From the NCBI RefSeq assembly GCF_039539525.1, contig NZ_BAABDH010000103.1, forward strand, positions 1 to 64,000: a stretch of DNA of 64,000 nucleotides, in the 5' to 3' direction. Shown here piece by piece: positions 1-8,113 of this stretch. Position 1 is the stretch's first letter. Each line of letters begins with the position of its first letter. Position numbers and translations under genes: made by a program. The stretch is from Hymenobacter algoricola. Lineage in GTDB: Bacteria; Bacteroidota; Bacteroidia; Cytophagales; Hymenobacteraceae. Below the pieces are notes generated by a model. It worked only from the letters and a program-made list of their open reading frames with translations, ran no database searches and was not told where the DNA came from.

Positions 1-205
1 CGGAATTTAAGGGTCGAAATTTTGCTGCACTTATAGTAGCGGTTAGCAGGCTGCATAACAGTAAGTTACGCCCATTCTCTTGACTTCTGCTTCCTAAGCC
101 CCTTAGTAATTACATTGTACTTCGGTTGCCGGGCTGAAGGTTATAAAATACCCAACCATCGGCAATACGTAACGTTAGCGGTCAGCTTAAAAGACGACAT
201 AGAAC
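1..205. other. AT-rich spacer with cassette-like inverted motifs
   Basis: I see no gene here. The stretch is much richer in A+T than the rest of the window. It carries GTTAGC at 42-47, a TTGCCG (126-131) / CGGCAA (160-165) inverted pair, and GTTAGCGG at 174-181 just before the first gene. The reverse complement of that last 8-mer, CCGCTAAC, lies at 763-770 behind the gene, so the gene is bracketed by inverted motifs. This layout resembles a recombination cassette, but no integrase is in the window; that reading is inference. Confidence 0.4.
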
Positions 206-711
206 ATGAAATTGATGACAATAATTATGTTACTTTTTTGGCTGACTGCTTGTGACAATCGAACAGGCAAAAGCGTGGTGGGCCAAAAAGCTAAAACGAT
301 TCATATTGACAGTTTAAATATTAACAGTAATGAAATAAATGGTTCGGGTGGACAACCTTACAAGCAATCTCAAAAATGTAACTTTAGTAATTTTATCGCT
401 GACAAGAAAACACCTAAACTTGCAAAAGACATTTATCTCGACAACGACTTGGATTTGCAGGAAAAGAATATGTAGAAAATAATACCAAAGAATTTATAGC
501 AAATTTTGATAACGAAAGTTGCTTTACTGAAAATGACTTAACAATTTGGGCAAACATTGTGATTCTTGAATTTAGTATTACCAGGGAAGGAGAATATGAC
601 AAATCAATAATTGATGACTATATCAAAAAACTAAAATCAAATTGCAATGACTGCTCAACGACACAAAAAGAAAACATTAATAAATTTGGCTTGACATTGA
701 AAAGTGAATGA
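206..711 (+). pseudogene. Small lipoprotein gene interrupted by a frameshift
   Basis: The first frame (206-475) opens with a lipoprotein signal ending in LTAC (Cys at residue 16) and runs 89 codons to TAG. Reading then continues, without a stop, in the frame one base back from about 448 to the TGA at 709-711 (residues such as EYVENNTKEF and later LKSNCNDCSTTQKENINKFG). The second part has the same AT-rich, lysine/asparagine-rich composition, so the two look like one protein of about 167 residues with a one-base deletion between 418 and 475. The family is not recognised. It could be a true pseudogene or a sequencing error. Gene and flanks differ in composition from the chromosome, which suggests transfer. 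Confidence 0.6.
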
Positions 712-943
712 AAAGAATTTTTGAAACACATAGACTGACAACTGGACGAAAAGAAAGCCGAACCGCTAACAGGCGTTTGGCAAAAAAAGCGGGCTCAGTG
801 CTTAAATTAAGCTTTGTGCTTCGTGTCAAGTTTTGTAGTAGCAGACAGTTTAGTGCTTCGAAATCGCCAACTTCTTGTGGCCGCAAAACGTCAGCAGAGA
901 GTGTAACATACGGCACTCAATACTAAACGATGAAATACGTAAA
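712..943. repeat. Cassette-like spacer between two small AT-rich genes
   Basis: CCGCTAAC (763-770) is followed by a GC-richer stretch containing GGCGTTTGGC and, about 110 bases on, GGCCGCAAAACGTCAGC, which are partly complementary and could fold. AGTGCTTCGAAA occurs here at 852-863 and again at 1351-1362, after the next gene. Both spacers therefore share sequence while the genes between them are unrelated, as in a gene-cassette array. No protein-coding signal is convincing in this spacer. Confidence 0.4.
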
Positions 944-1339
944 ATGAATTATAAAACCCTGGCCTTGAAACCAAAAACTGTTTTCTTACTTGATGGACTG
1001 GGGGCTGTTTTAACGGCTATTCTTTTGACGACAGTTCTTAAGACTTTCAATGAATATTTTGGAATGCCTCGAAAGTCACTTACACTGCTTTCAATATTAG
1101 CGTCGACTTTCGCTGTTTATTCATTTTCTTGCTTTGCGTTTTCAGGCACTGACTCCCCAAAGCTTTTAAAACCTATTATTGGGGCTAATTTAACTTACTG
1201 TGTTTTTACATTGGGACTCGTGATATATTTTTACAATCAACTTACAGTTTTAGGTTTAACCTACTTTGTTGGAGAGATTTTGCTAATATGCGGCCTTGTT
1301 TGCATTGAAATAAAAGCATTAAAAGCCAGTAGTGTGTAA
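944..1339 (+). CDS. Small integral membrane protein, unknown family
   Basis: This 131-residue protein has four hydrophobic segments, at about residues 12-32, 45-65, 78-98 and 102-122, so a four-helix inner-membrane protein is likely. I chose the ATG at 944 because the next in-frame start upstream (875) lies inside the repeat-like spacer and would add a non-hydrophobic leader. Codon use is AT-rich like the preceding lipoprotein gene and unlike the chromosome after 1400. The 3' flank begins with the same 12-base motif found in the 5' spacer. I do not recognise the family and assign no function. Confidence 0.65.
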   Translation: MNYKTLALKPKTVFLLDGLGAVLTAILLTTVLKTFNEYFGMPRKSLTLLSILASTFAVYSFSCFAFSGTDSPKLLKPIIGANLTYCVFTLGLVIYFYNQLTVLGLTYFVGEILLICGLVCIEIKALKASSV

Positions 1340-1412
1340 ACTTGAAGCTGAGTGCTTCGAAACCTGCCCGAACGCAAGGGCCTGAACGATTAGCCGCTAA
1401 ACCCGGCCCCAC

Positions 1413-1465
1413 AACCACCGCGCCCCGCTGCCGCCACAACCCGGCAGGAGTGGGGCGCGGTGGTT
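1413..1465 (+). terminator. Long two-part hairpin after the membrane protein gene
   Basis: A 14-base perfect stem (1413-1426 with 1452-1465, AACCACCGCGCCCC and its complement) encloses a second CTGCCG/CGGCAG stem. A T run follows on the + strand. It marks the end of the AT-rich island. Confidence 0.6.
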
Positions 1466-1519
1466 TTCCACTCCTGGGCCACAACTGGGGCAGCCGACTG
1501 GAAATGCCCGGAAACACCA

Positions 1520-1544
1520 AGGGCCGGTCATAACAACCGGCCCT
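1520..1544. terminator. Hairpin downstream of the Nfu-like gene
   Basis: AGGGCCGGT (1520-1528) pairs with ACCGGCCCT (1536-1544) around a 7-base loop, about 30 bases beyond the stop of the minus-strand gene at 1576. Confidence 0.5.
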
Positions 1545-1575
1545 GAGCCAAAAACGAACAACCAAAAACCAAAAA

Positions 1576-1872
1576 TTACCGGACCTGTCCGGCGGGCTGC
1601 TCTTCCATCGGCGTCAGGTTCACGGCTACCACCGACTGGATTTCGGGCACGGCTTTCTTCACCGACTCTTCCACGCCGGCCTTGAGCGTCATCGGCGACA
1701 TGGGGCAGGTACCGCAGGCGCCCAGCAGCTCGAGGTGGAGCACCATATCGTCGGTGATGGCCAGCACGCGCACGTTGCCGCCGTCGGCCGCCAGGTAGGG
1801 CCGAATGGAATCCAGGGCCAACTCGACGCGGGGCAGCAAGGGGTGATTTTCGACGGCAGGGAGAGGAATCAT
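1576..1872 (-). CDS. NifU C-terminal domain (Nfu-type) Fe-S scaffold/carrier
   Basis: The protein is a single NifU C-terminal domain of 98 residues. The cluster-binding CxxC is Cys53 and Cys56 in GACGTCPMS, preceded by the typical IRPYLAADGGNV stretch. Nfu proteins bind a [4Fe-4S] cluster between two monomers and pass it to apo-proteins in the cytosol. The ATG at 1872 gives the usual family length; a TTG at 1911, two bases after the upstream stop, would add 13 unconserved residues. It follows the Mrp ATPase gene by about 40 bases, so the two probably form one Fe-S maturation operon. Confidence 0.9.
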   Translation of the reverse strand: MIPLPAVENHPLLPRVELALDSIRPYLAADGGNVRVLAITDDMVLHLELLGACGTCPMSPMTLKAGVEESVKKAVPEIQSVVAVNLTPMEEQPAGQVR

Positions 1873-1913
1873 ACTTGAGTAAACTGGCGAAGACGCCGTG
1901 AAGTTCGGCAAAT

Positions 1914-3017
1914 TTAACGGTTCATCTCCACTACCTGGGTGCGGGGCGCCACGGCATTGCGGATGGAAATCTGCCGGGCTACTTCCTCGGCCAAAGTTTC
2001 AAAGACGGCGCCGGCGGCGGTGCCGGGCTGCAGAATGGCTGGCGTACCCTGGTCGCCGTTTTCGCGGATGCTCTGCACCAGCGGAATCTGGCCCAGCAGC
2101 GGCACCTCGTGCTTGTCGGCCAGCGCCTTGCCGCCCCCTTCACCGAAGATGAAGTACTTGTTGTCGGGCAGCTCGGCGGGCGTAAACCAGGCCATGTTCT
2201 CCACCACGCCCAGCACGGGCACGTTGATCTGGGGCTGGCGGAACATCTGCAGGCCTTTCTGCGCGTCGGCCAGCGCCACTTTCTGGGGCGTGGTCACGAT
2301 GATGGCCCCCGTCACGGGCAGGGTTTGCACCAGGGTCAGGTGAATGTCGGAGGTGCCGGGCGGCATGTCGATGAGCAGGTAGTCCAGGTCGCCCCACTCC
2401 ACCTCGGTGATGAACTGCTTGAGCGCCGACGAGGCCATGGGGCCGCGCCACACGATGGCGCTGTCCGACGGGGCCAGGAAGCCGATGCTCATCAGGCGCA
2501 CCCCGAACTTGACGATGGGCTGAATCAGGTTTTTGCCCTCCGGAGTCTGAAATACGTGCGGCTTTTCGTTCTCCACGCCAAACATCAGCGGCATGCTGGG
2601 ACCGGAAATATCGGCGTCGATCAGGCCGACCTTGGCCCCGCTGTTGGCCAGGGCAATGGCCAGGTTGGCCGTGACGGTGCTTTTGCCCACGCCGCCCTTG
2701 CCCGAAGCCACGGCAATGATGTTTTTCACCCCGCTGAGCACGGCCGAGTTGGCCGCCCGGGCCGTAGTCACGCGCGAAGTCAGGTTCACCTTCACTTCCG
2801 CATCCTTGTCGACCATGGTATGGATGGCACGGACGCAGGCGTTGTGAATCAGCTCCTTGAGCGGGCAGGCGGGAGTGGTCAGGATGACGGAAAACGACAC
2901 GGTTTTGCCGTCGATGTGCACGTCTTCAATCATGTTGAGCGTGACGAGGTCCTGGCCCAGGTCGGGCTCCTCCACGTAGCTCAGGGCCTTGAGAACGTCT
3001 TCTTTGGTAATGGCCAT
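1914..3017 (-). CDS. mrp: Mrp/Nbp35-type P-loop ATPase, Fe-S cluster carrier
   Basis: This 367-residue protein has an N-terminal MIP18/DUF59 domain (about residues 1-90) followed by a ParA/MinD-like ATPase domain. The deviant Walker A motif GKGGVGKST is at residues 106-114. DADISGPSMP and DMPPGTSD are further ATPase motifs of the Mrp/NBP35 family. Family members bind Fe-S clusters at the dimer interface and deliver them to target enzymes. The nfu-like gene directly downstream supports that role. The start ATG at 3017 matches the family N-terminus (MAITKEDVLKAL). Confidence 0.93.
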   Translation of the reverse strand: MAITKEDVLKALSYVEEPDLGQDLVTLNMIEDVHIDGKTVSFSVILTTPACPLKELIHNACVRAIHTMVDKDAEVKVNLTSRVTTARAANSAVLSGVKNIIAVASGKGGVGKSTVTANLAIALANSGAKVGLIDADISGPSMPLMFGVENEKPHVFQTPEGKNLIQPIVKFGVRLMSIGFLAPSDSAIVWRGPMASSALKQFITEVEWGDLDYLLIDMPPGTSDIHLTLVQTLPVTGAIIVTTPQKVALADAQKGLQMFRQPQINVPVLGVVENMAWFTPAELPDNKYFIFGEGGGKALADKHEVPLLGQIPLVQSIRENGDQGTPAILQPGTAAGAVFETLAEEVARQISIRNAVAPRTQVVEMNR

Positions 3018-3385
3018 AGGTTGGAAATGCAGATTGCTGGCAGCAAAGATAACCCGGAAATGCGGGCCAAGGTTAAGAAGGCGGCAGGGAAGCGCGCCGG
3101 ATGGAAAAGAACGTCATTCCGAGCAGGTGGCGCATCAAGCCAGGGACCGAGGAATCTCGCGTGCTGACGTTGTTGGAAGAAGAACGTCATGCCGAGCGTG
3201 GCAAAGCATCCCGCCCACTCTATTGGATTACCATTCCAACATCAGCACGCGAGATGCTTCGACAGGCTCAGCATGACCGCGCTATGAGTTTGTGAGTCAG
3301 ATAAGCCCAAACTCCCCGCCGCCGACTCTGCTTTCCCTCGTACCTTCGTAAGCCTGTTGCCTCACCACCTATTGCCCGCACACCC
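3018..3385. repeat. Divergent intergenic region with dispersed inverted repeats
   Basis: No gene is apparent between mrp and dnaG. Roughly 3113-3277 consists of repeat copies. GTCATGCCGAGCGTGGCAAAG starts near 3186 and its imperfect inverse ends in GGCTCAGCATGAC at 3277. CTCGCGTGCTGACGTTG near 3153 recurs inverted as CAACATCAGCACGCGAG at 3238-3252. Similar GCATCTCG/GTCATGCTGAG elements occur at 36341-36430. A near-consensus promoter box TACCTTCG lies shortly upstream of dnaG. Confidence 0.65.
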
Positions 3386-5470
3386 TTGGCCCGCATTCCG
3401 AAAGAAACCATTGACCAGATCATCCACCTCGCCGACATCGTGGAGGTAGTAGGGGATTTTGTGAGCCTGAAGAAAAAGGGCCAGAACATGTGGGCCTGCT
3501 GCCCCTTTCACCACGAAAAGTCGCCCTCCTTCTCCGTAGCGCCTTCCAAGGGACTCTACAAGTGTTTCGGCTGCGGCAAGGCCGGGGGCGTGGTGCAGTT
3601 CATCATGGACATTGAGGGCAGCAGCTACGTGGAGGCCCTGAAGTACCTGGCCAAAAAGTACGGCATCGAAATCCAGGAAGAGGAAAAGACCCCCGAGCAG
3701 CAGCTGGCCCAGAATGAGAAGGACTCCCAGTTTATCGTCTCCAACTGGGCCAAGGACCACTACCACAAGCTGCTGCTGGAAAATGAGGAGGGCCAGAGCA
3801 TCGGGCTGAGCTACCTGCGCCAGCGGGGCCTGAACCAGCACACCATCCAGACCTTCGAGCTGGGCTACTCGCTCGACGCCTGGGACGATTTGCTGAAAGC
3901 CGCCCAGAAGGAAGGCTTTCAGGCCAAGTACCTCGAAAAAACCGGCCTTACCATCATCCGCGAGGACGAGCAGGGCAAGGACTCCGGCCGCCGCTACGAC
4001 CGGTTCCGGGGCCGGGTCATGTTCCCGATTCACAACGTGTCGGGCCGCGTTATCGGCTTCGGAGCCCGCACGCTCAAGGCCAACGACAAGACGGCCAAGT
4101 ACCTCAACTCGCCCGAGTCGGAAATCTACCACAAGTCGGATGTGCTCTACGGGCTGTTTCAGGCCCGGCAGGCCATCCGGAGCGAGGAAGTCTGCTACCT
4201 CGTCGAAGGCTACCTCGACGTGCTGAGTCTCTACCAGGGCGGTATCAAGAACGTGGTGGCCTCGTCGGGCACCTCGCTCACCGAAAGTCAGATTCGCCTG
4301 ATTGGCCGCTACTCCGAGAACGTGACGGTGCTCTACGACGGCGACGCGGCCGGCATCCGCGCCTCGCTGCGCGGCATCGACATGCTGCTCGAAGGCGGCC
4401 TGAACGTGCGCGTGGTGCTGTTTCCCGACGGCGACGACCCCGACAGCTACATCCGCAAGGTTGGCGACCAGCGCTTCAAGGAGCACCTCGACAGCGCCAG
4501 CCAGGACTTTATCAGCTTCAAGACGTCGGTCGTGGCCAAGGAAGCCGCCCAGGACCCGGTCAAGAAAGCCGAGGCCATCCGCGACGTGCTCCAGAGCATT
4601 GCCAAGGTGCCCGACCCGATCAAGCGGCAGGTGTTTCTGCAGCAGACCTCCGGCGCCTTCGGCATCGATGAGCAGGTGCTGATTACGGAGTACAACAAGC
4701 TGGTGAAGAACGCCACCCAGAAGGCCCCGGGCGCGGGCAGTTCCGGCGGCGCCGGCGGCGGCGGCAGCAAGGGCAGCAGCGCCTGGTCGAACGGGCAGCC
4801 GGCCGCGCCCCCGCGGGTGCCGGCCCCGGCCATGAGCCCCGAGGAAGAAGCCGAAATGGCCATGTACGGCGCCACACCGGATGATTTTGCCGCGCCGGGT
4901 GGCGACACTACTACGGCCCCCGACGACGACATGGAGCCGGTGCCGGATCTGGTGCAGGTCTGCGAGCGGGAAATCGTGCGGCTGCTGGTGCTGTACGCGG
5001 CCCAGCCGCTCAGCGAGGACATTGCCGTGGCCCAGTACATCTTCGCCCAGCTGGAGGAAACGCCCCTGCGCACCCCCATCTTTGCCGACCTGATGCACCT
5101 GTGCCGGGAAGAGATGAACGAGGGCCGCTGGCCCGAGGTGCGCCAGTTCATCCAGCACAGCCGCGCCGACATCCGCGCCGTAGTATCGGATCTGGCCACC
5201 GAGAAGTACGACCTGAGCCCGAACTGGAGCACCCACCAGATCTACGTGCCCCGGGAGCTGGACCAGCTGCAGCAGGCCTGCGACAACGCCATTCTGCGCC
5301 TCAACAAGGTGAACGTGCAGCGGGAGCTCAGCGTGCAGCTCGACGCCTTGCGCCACCCGATGGACGAGCTGACCATGCTCGAAACCCTGGGCACCATCAA
5401 GCTGCTCAAGGAAATGGACAACCGCCTCGGCGAGCTGCTGGGCACCGTAATTCCGCGCGGGGCCATGTGA
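3386..5470 (+). CDS. dnaG: DNA primase DnaG
   Basis: DnaG makes the RNA primers for chromosome replication. The 694-residue protein has a CHC2 zinc finger (Cys39, His42, Cys60, Cys63), the DnaG catalytic core with the EGYLDV motif at Glu274, and the TOPRIM acidic motifs DGD at 318-320 and DPD at 351-353. A Gly/Ser/Pro-rich linker at about 440-515 precedes a C-terminal helicase-binding region. The start codon is TTG at 3386, giving MARIPKETIDQI, the normal primase N-terminus; no ATG fits. The linker is longer and lower in complexity than usual. The gene stands alone. Confidence 0.97.
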   Translation: MARIPKETIDQIIHLADIVEVVGDFVSLKKKGQNMWACCPFHHEKSPSFSVAPSKGLYKCFGCGKAGGVVQFIMDIEGSSYVEALKYLAKKYGIEIQEEEKTPEQQLAQNEKDSQFIVSNWAKDHYHKLLLENEEGQSIGLSYLRQRGLNQHTIQTFELGYSLDAWDDLLKAAQKEGFQAKYLEKTGLTIIREDEQGKDSGRRYDRFRGRVMFPIHNVSGRVIGFGARTLKANDKTAKYLNSPESEIYHKSDVLYGLFQARQAIRSEEVCYLVEGYLDVLSLYQGGIKNVVASSGTSLTESQIRLIGRYSENVTVLYDGDAAGIRASLRGIDMLLEGGLNVRVVLFPDGDDPDSYIRKVGDQRFKEHLDSASQDFISFKTSVVAKEAAQDPVKKAEAIRDVLQSIAKVPDPIKRQVFLQQTSGAFGIDEQVLITEYNKLVKNATQKAPGAGSSGGAGGGGSKGSSAWSNGQPAAPPRVPAPAMSPEEEAEMAMYGATPDDFAAPGGDTTTAPDDDMEPVPDLVQVCEREIVRLLVLYAAQPLSEDIAVAQYIFAQLEETPLRTPIFADLMHLCREEMNEGRWPEVRQFIQHSRADIRAVVSDLATEKYDLSPNWSTHQIYVPRELDQLQQACDNAILRLNKVNVQRELSVQLDALRHPMDELTMLETLGTIKLLKEMDNRLGELLGTVIPRGAM

Positions 5471-5480
5471 CAAATAAGCG

Positions 5481-5540
5481 TGTCATTGCGAGGACGAAGG
5501 ACATTCCGCGCTTCAAGCGGCGTCAATCCGTCCTCTGAAA
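5481..5540. repeat. Dispersed repeat of the GTCATTGCGAGG type
   Basis: GTCATTGCGAGGACGAAGGA begins at about 5482 and GTCAATCCGTCCTC follows some 30 bases later. Related fragments (GCGAAGCAATCCGTC, GCTCGCAACGAC) occur near 33633 and 35880, so this is a dispersed intergenic repeat. Confidence 0.5.
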
Positions 5541-5662
5541 GGTGGCGTGCCCTATGAAAGCAGCAAGCCCTAACGTCAGAGCTTTCCAGGTAAACAACAT
5601 CTGGCTCATTGTCCGGCACGGACTGCTTCTCCGTTCTCAGCTCTAACATCTCAGCTCCAACC

Positions 5663-6736
5663 ATGCCCTCTACTACCAACAACCTGCTGATTTTGTGGAA
5701 GCGGGCTAATCTGAGCCGGTTCGTGCTGGCCCTGGTGCTGGCCGGCGTCAGCTTCGGCGTGGGCATCATCGGCTTCACGCTCATCGAGGGCTACAACCTG
5801 CTCGACGCGGTGTACATGACCATGATTACCGTGTCCACGGTCGGGTTTGGGGAGCTGCACCCGATGTCGCCGCACGGGCGGCTGTTTGTTTCCATCTACA
5901 TCTTCTTCAACTTGCTCGTCATTGCCTACCTCGTGTCGGTGCTGACCACCTATATCTTCGACGGCGAGCTGCGTACCATTTTCAAGATGTTTAAATCCGA
6001 CCACGAAATCCGCGGCTACTCCGACCACGTCATCGTCTGCGGCTTCGGCCGCAACGGGCGCAAGGCCTACCACGAGCTGCGCGCCAACGGGGCCCGGGTG
6101 GTGGTGGTGGAGCAAAACCAGGACCTGCTGCGCGACGCCCTGGAAGAAGGCGACGGGGCCGTTCCGGCCGTGTTCGGCGACGCCACCACCGACGAAACCC
6201 TGCGCGCGGCCGGCGTGGAAAAGGCCCGCGCCCTGATTACGGCCCTGCCCAAGGATGCCGACAACGTGTTTGTGGCCCTCACGGCCCGGGAGCTGAACCC
6301 GGGCCTGAAAATCATTGCCCGCGCCAGCCTCAAGACCAGTGAGAGCAAGCTGCTGCGCGCCGGGGCCGACTCGGTGGTGATGCCCGACGAAATCGGGGGC
6401 TCCCACATGGCCAACCTGGTGATGCGGCCCGAGGTAATCCGCTTTCTGGAGATGATCAACGGGCTGGGGCCCAACAAGCTGCGCCTGGAAGAGCTCAGCT
6501 ACCGCGACCTGGGCCAGCAGTGGAAGGGCATGAGCATCCGCGAGCTGGACATCCGCTCCCGCACCGGCGCCACCGTCATCGGCCTCAAGCTGAATACCGG
6601 CGAGTTCGTGGTCAGCCCCAACGCCGACACCCGGCCCGAGGGCGGCGACATTCTGCTGGTGCTGGGCACCGAGGAGCAGGTGGCCGCCCTGGTGATGGCG
6701 TTTAAATACCTGGGCCCCGCCGCCCGCCGCCGCTAG
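5663..6736 (+). CDS. Potassium channel with RCK (TrkA-N/TrkA-C) domain
   Basis: The 357-residue protein has TM1 at about residues 18-40, a pore helix with the K+ selectivity filter TVGFG at 59-63, and TM2 at about 74-98. An RCK domain follows, with the nucleotide-binding CGFGRNGRKAYHEL near residue 131, and then a TrkA-C domain up to the end. Such two-TM RCK proteins form tetrameric, ligand-gated K+ channels in the inner membrane. I chose ATG 5663; the open frame extends upstream to 5609 but adds no conserved sequence. A second K+ system, Kup, lies at 53810-55753. A short dispersed repeat fills the upstream spacer. Confidence 0.93.
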   Translation: MPSTTNNLLILWKRANLSRFVLALVLAGVSFGVGIIGFTLIEGYNLLDAVYMTMITVSTVGFGELHPMSPHGRLFVSIYIFFNLLVIAYLVSVLTTYIFDGELRTIFKMFKSDHEIRGYSDHVIVCGFGRNGRKAYHELRANGARVVVVEQNQDLLRDALEEGDGAVPAVFGDATTDETLRAAGVEKARALITALPKDADNVFVALTARELNPGLKIIARASLKTSESKLLRAGADSVVMPDEIGGSHMANLVMRPEVIRFLEMINGLGPNKLRLEELSYRDLGQQWKGMSIRELDIRSRTGATVIGLKLNTGEFVVSPNADTRPEGGDILLVLGTEEQVAALVMAFKYLGPAARRR

Positions 6737-6820
6737 CCGCCGCTGGTGCCCAGCCAGAGTTTTTCAATGCCGCGGGCGGCCAATAACGCCGCCGCCTACC
6801 CACTGAAAAGCCTTTCTGCG

Positions 6821-6828
6821 TAGCTTTG
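6821..6828 (+). promoter_or_regulatory. Bacteroidota -7 box (TAGCTTTG)
   Basis: TAGCTTTG fits the TANNTTTG consensus and lies 37 bases before the GTG start of the glycosyltransferase at 6866. No clear TTTG -33 element was seen at the usual spacing. Confidence 0.5.
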
Positions 6829-6865
6829 CGGCCCGTCCCTTCCGCGTGTCCTCCGCTTCCTTTTC

Positions 6866-8113
6866 GTGCGAATCCTCCAAGTCTGCCCCCGCGTGCCATT
6901 TCCGCCCCACGACGGGGGCGCTATTGCCATGTACGACGTGGCGGCCGGCCTGGCCCAGCAGGGGCACCAGGTAACGGTGCTGGCCATCAACACGCCCAAG
7001 CACGCTCAGCCCGCCCACGTGCTGGACCACCTGCCCGGTGTGCGCCTGGTGACGGTGGACGTGGATACCCGCCTCTCGCCGGTGAAGGCCCTGAAAAACC
7101 TGCTCTTCAGCCAGCTGCCCTACAACGTGGAGCGCTTCGTGAGCCCGGCCGTGCGGGCCCGGCTGGCGGAATTGCTCGAGCAGGAGGCGTTTGACGTGGT
7201 GCAGATGGAAGGCACCTTCGTGGCCTGGTACGCGGGCTACTGGGTAGAGCCCCTGCCCGGTACGCCCACCAGCCGGTGGGCCAAGCTGCCGCCCGTGGTG
7301 CTGCGGGCCCACAACGTGGAGTACACCATCTGGGAGCAGCTGGCCGAGAATACCCGCAACCCGCTCAAAAAGTGGTACCTGCGGAAGCTGGCCCGGCGCC
7401 TGAAGCAGTTTGAGCACTGGATGATGCACCGCTTCGACGCCGTGGCGGCCATCACCGAGGCCGACCAGCAGCGCCTGCGCCTGCTGGGCTGCCAGGAGCC
7501 GGTGGTGTTCGTGCCCGCCGGCGTCGATTTGAACCGGTTTCAGCGCGACCCCGCCATCCGGCCCCGGCCCCGGACCCTGTTTATGATTGGCTCCCTGAAC
7601 TGGCTGCCCAATCAGGAGGGCCTCGAGTGGTTTTTGCGCGAAGTATGGCCCCAGGCCCGCGCCCAGTACCCCGAGTTAGAACTCCACATTGCCGGCAAGG
7701 ACACGCCCGAGCACATCCGCCGGCTGCAGCTACCCGGCGTCACCATGCACGGCTTTGTCGAGTCGGCCGCCCGCTTTATGCAGGAGTACGAGCTGATGCT
7801 GGTGCCTCTGCTGAGCGGGGGCGGCATGCGCATCAAGATTATTGAGGGCATGGCCCTGGGCAAATGCATCCTGAGCACCGCCCTGGGCGCCGAGGGCATC
7901 CATGTGCGGCCGGGCTTCGACATCGTGCTGGGCGACTCCCCGGCCGAGTGGCTCACCCACCTGGGCCGCTACTACCACGGGCAGCTGGGCCAGCAGCTCA
8001 TCGGGCCGGAGGCGGCCCGCACCATTGCCCGCCTCTACGACAACCGCCGGGTGGTGGAAAGCTTCCTGGATCTGTACAGCGTGGTGCTGGCCCGCAAGGT
8101 CCCGACGGCATGA
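6866..8113 (+). CDS. Glycosyltransferase family 4 (GT-B fold)
   Basis: The 415-residue protein starts at GTG with RILQVCPRVPFPPHDGGA, the glycine-rich N-terminal acceptor-side motif of GT4 enzymes. The C-terminal half has FMIGSLNWLPNQEGLEWFL and a region around GGGMRIKIIEGMALGKCIL, which carries the nucleotide-sugar-binding glutamates of GT4 members. The likely role is retaining transfer of a sugar to a polysaccharide, lipid or exopolysaccharide precursor at the cytoplasmic membrane; donor and acceptor cannot be told. Its last four bases overlap the next glycosyltransferase, so the two are surely cotranscribed. Confidence 0.9.
   Translation: MRILQVCPRVPFPPHDGGAIAMYDVAAGLAQQGHQVTVLAINTPKHAQPAHVLDHLPGVRLVTVDVDTRLSPVKALKNLLFSQLPYNVERFVSPAVRARLAELLEQEAFDVVQMEGTFVAWYAGYWVEPLPGTPTSRWAKLPPVVLRAHNVEYTIWEQLAENTRNPLKKWYLRKLARRLKQFEHWMMHRFDAVAAITEADQQRLRLLGCQEPVVFVPAGVDLNRFQRDPAIRPRPRTLFMIGSLNWLPNQEGLEWFLREVWPQARAQYPELELHIAGKDTPEHIRRLQLPGVTMHGFVESAARFMQEYELMLVPLLSGGGMRIKIIEGMALGKCILSTALGAEGIHVRPGFDIVLGDSPAEWLTHLGRYYHGQLGQQLIGPEAARTIARLYDNRRVVESFLDLYSVVLARKVPTA

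Noticed and set aside
1..1465. A true integron with attC sites.
   Set aside because: The motifs are GTTAGCGG-like, not clear GTTRRRY core sites, and no integrase is visible, so I keep only the weaker term cassette-like.
3362..5473. A 703-codon minus-strand open frame opposite dnaG.
   Set aside because: It has the His/Gly/Val-rich composition of a GC-rich antisense frame, no domain, and dnaG is certain on the other strand. The same applies to long antisense frames opposite ribBA, ligA, kup and the importer permease.
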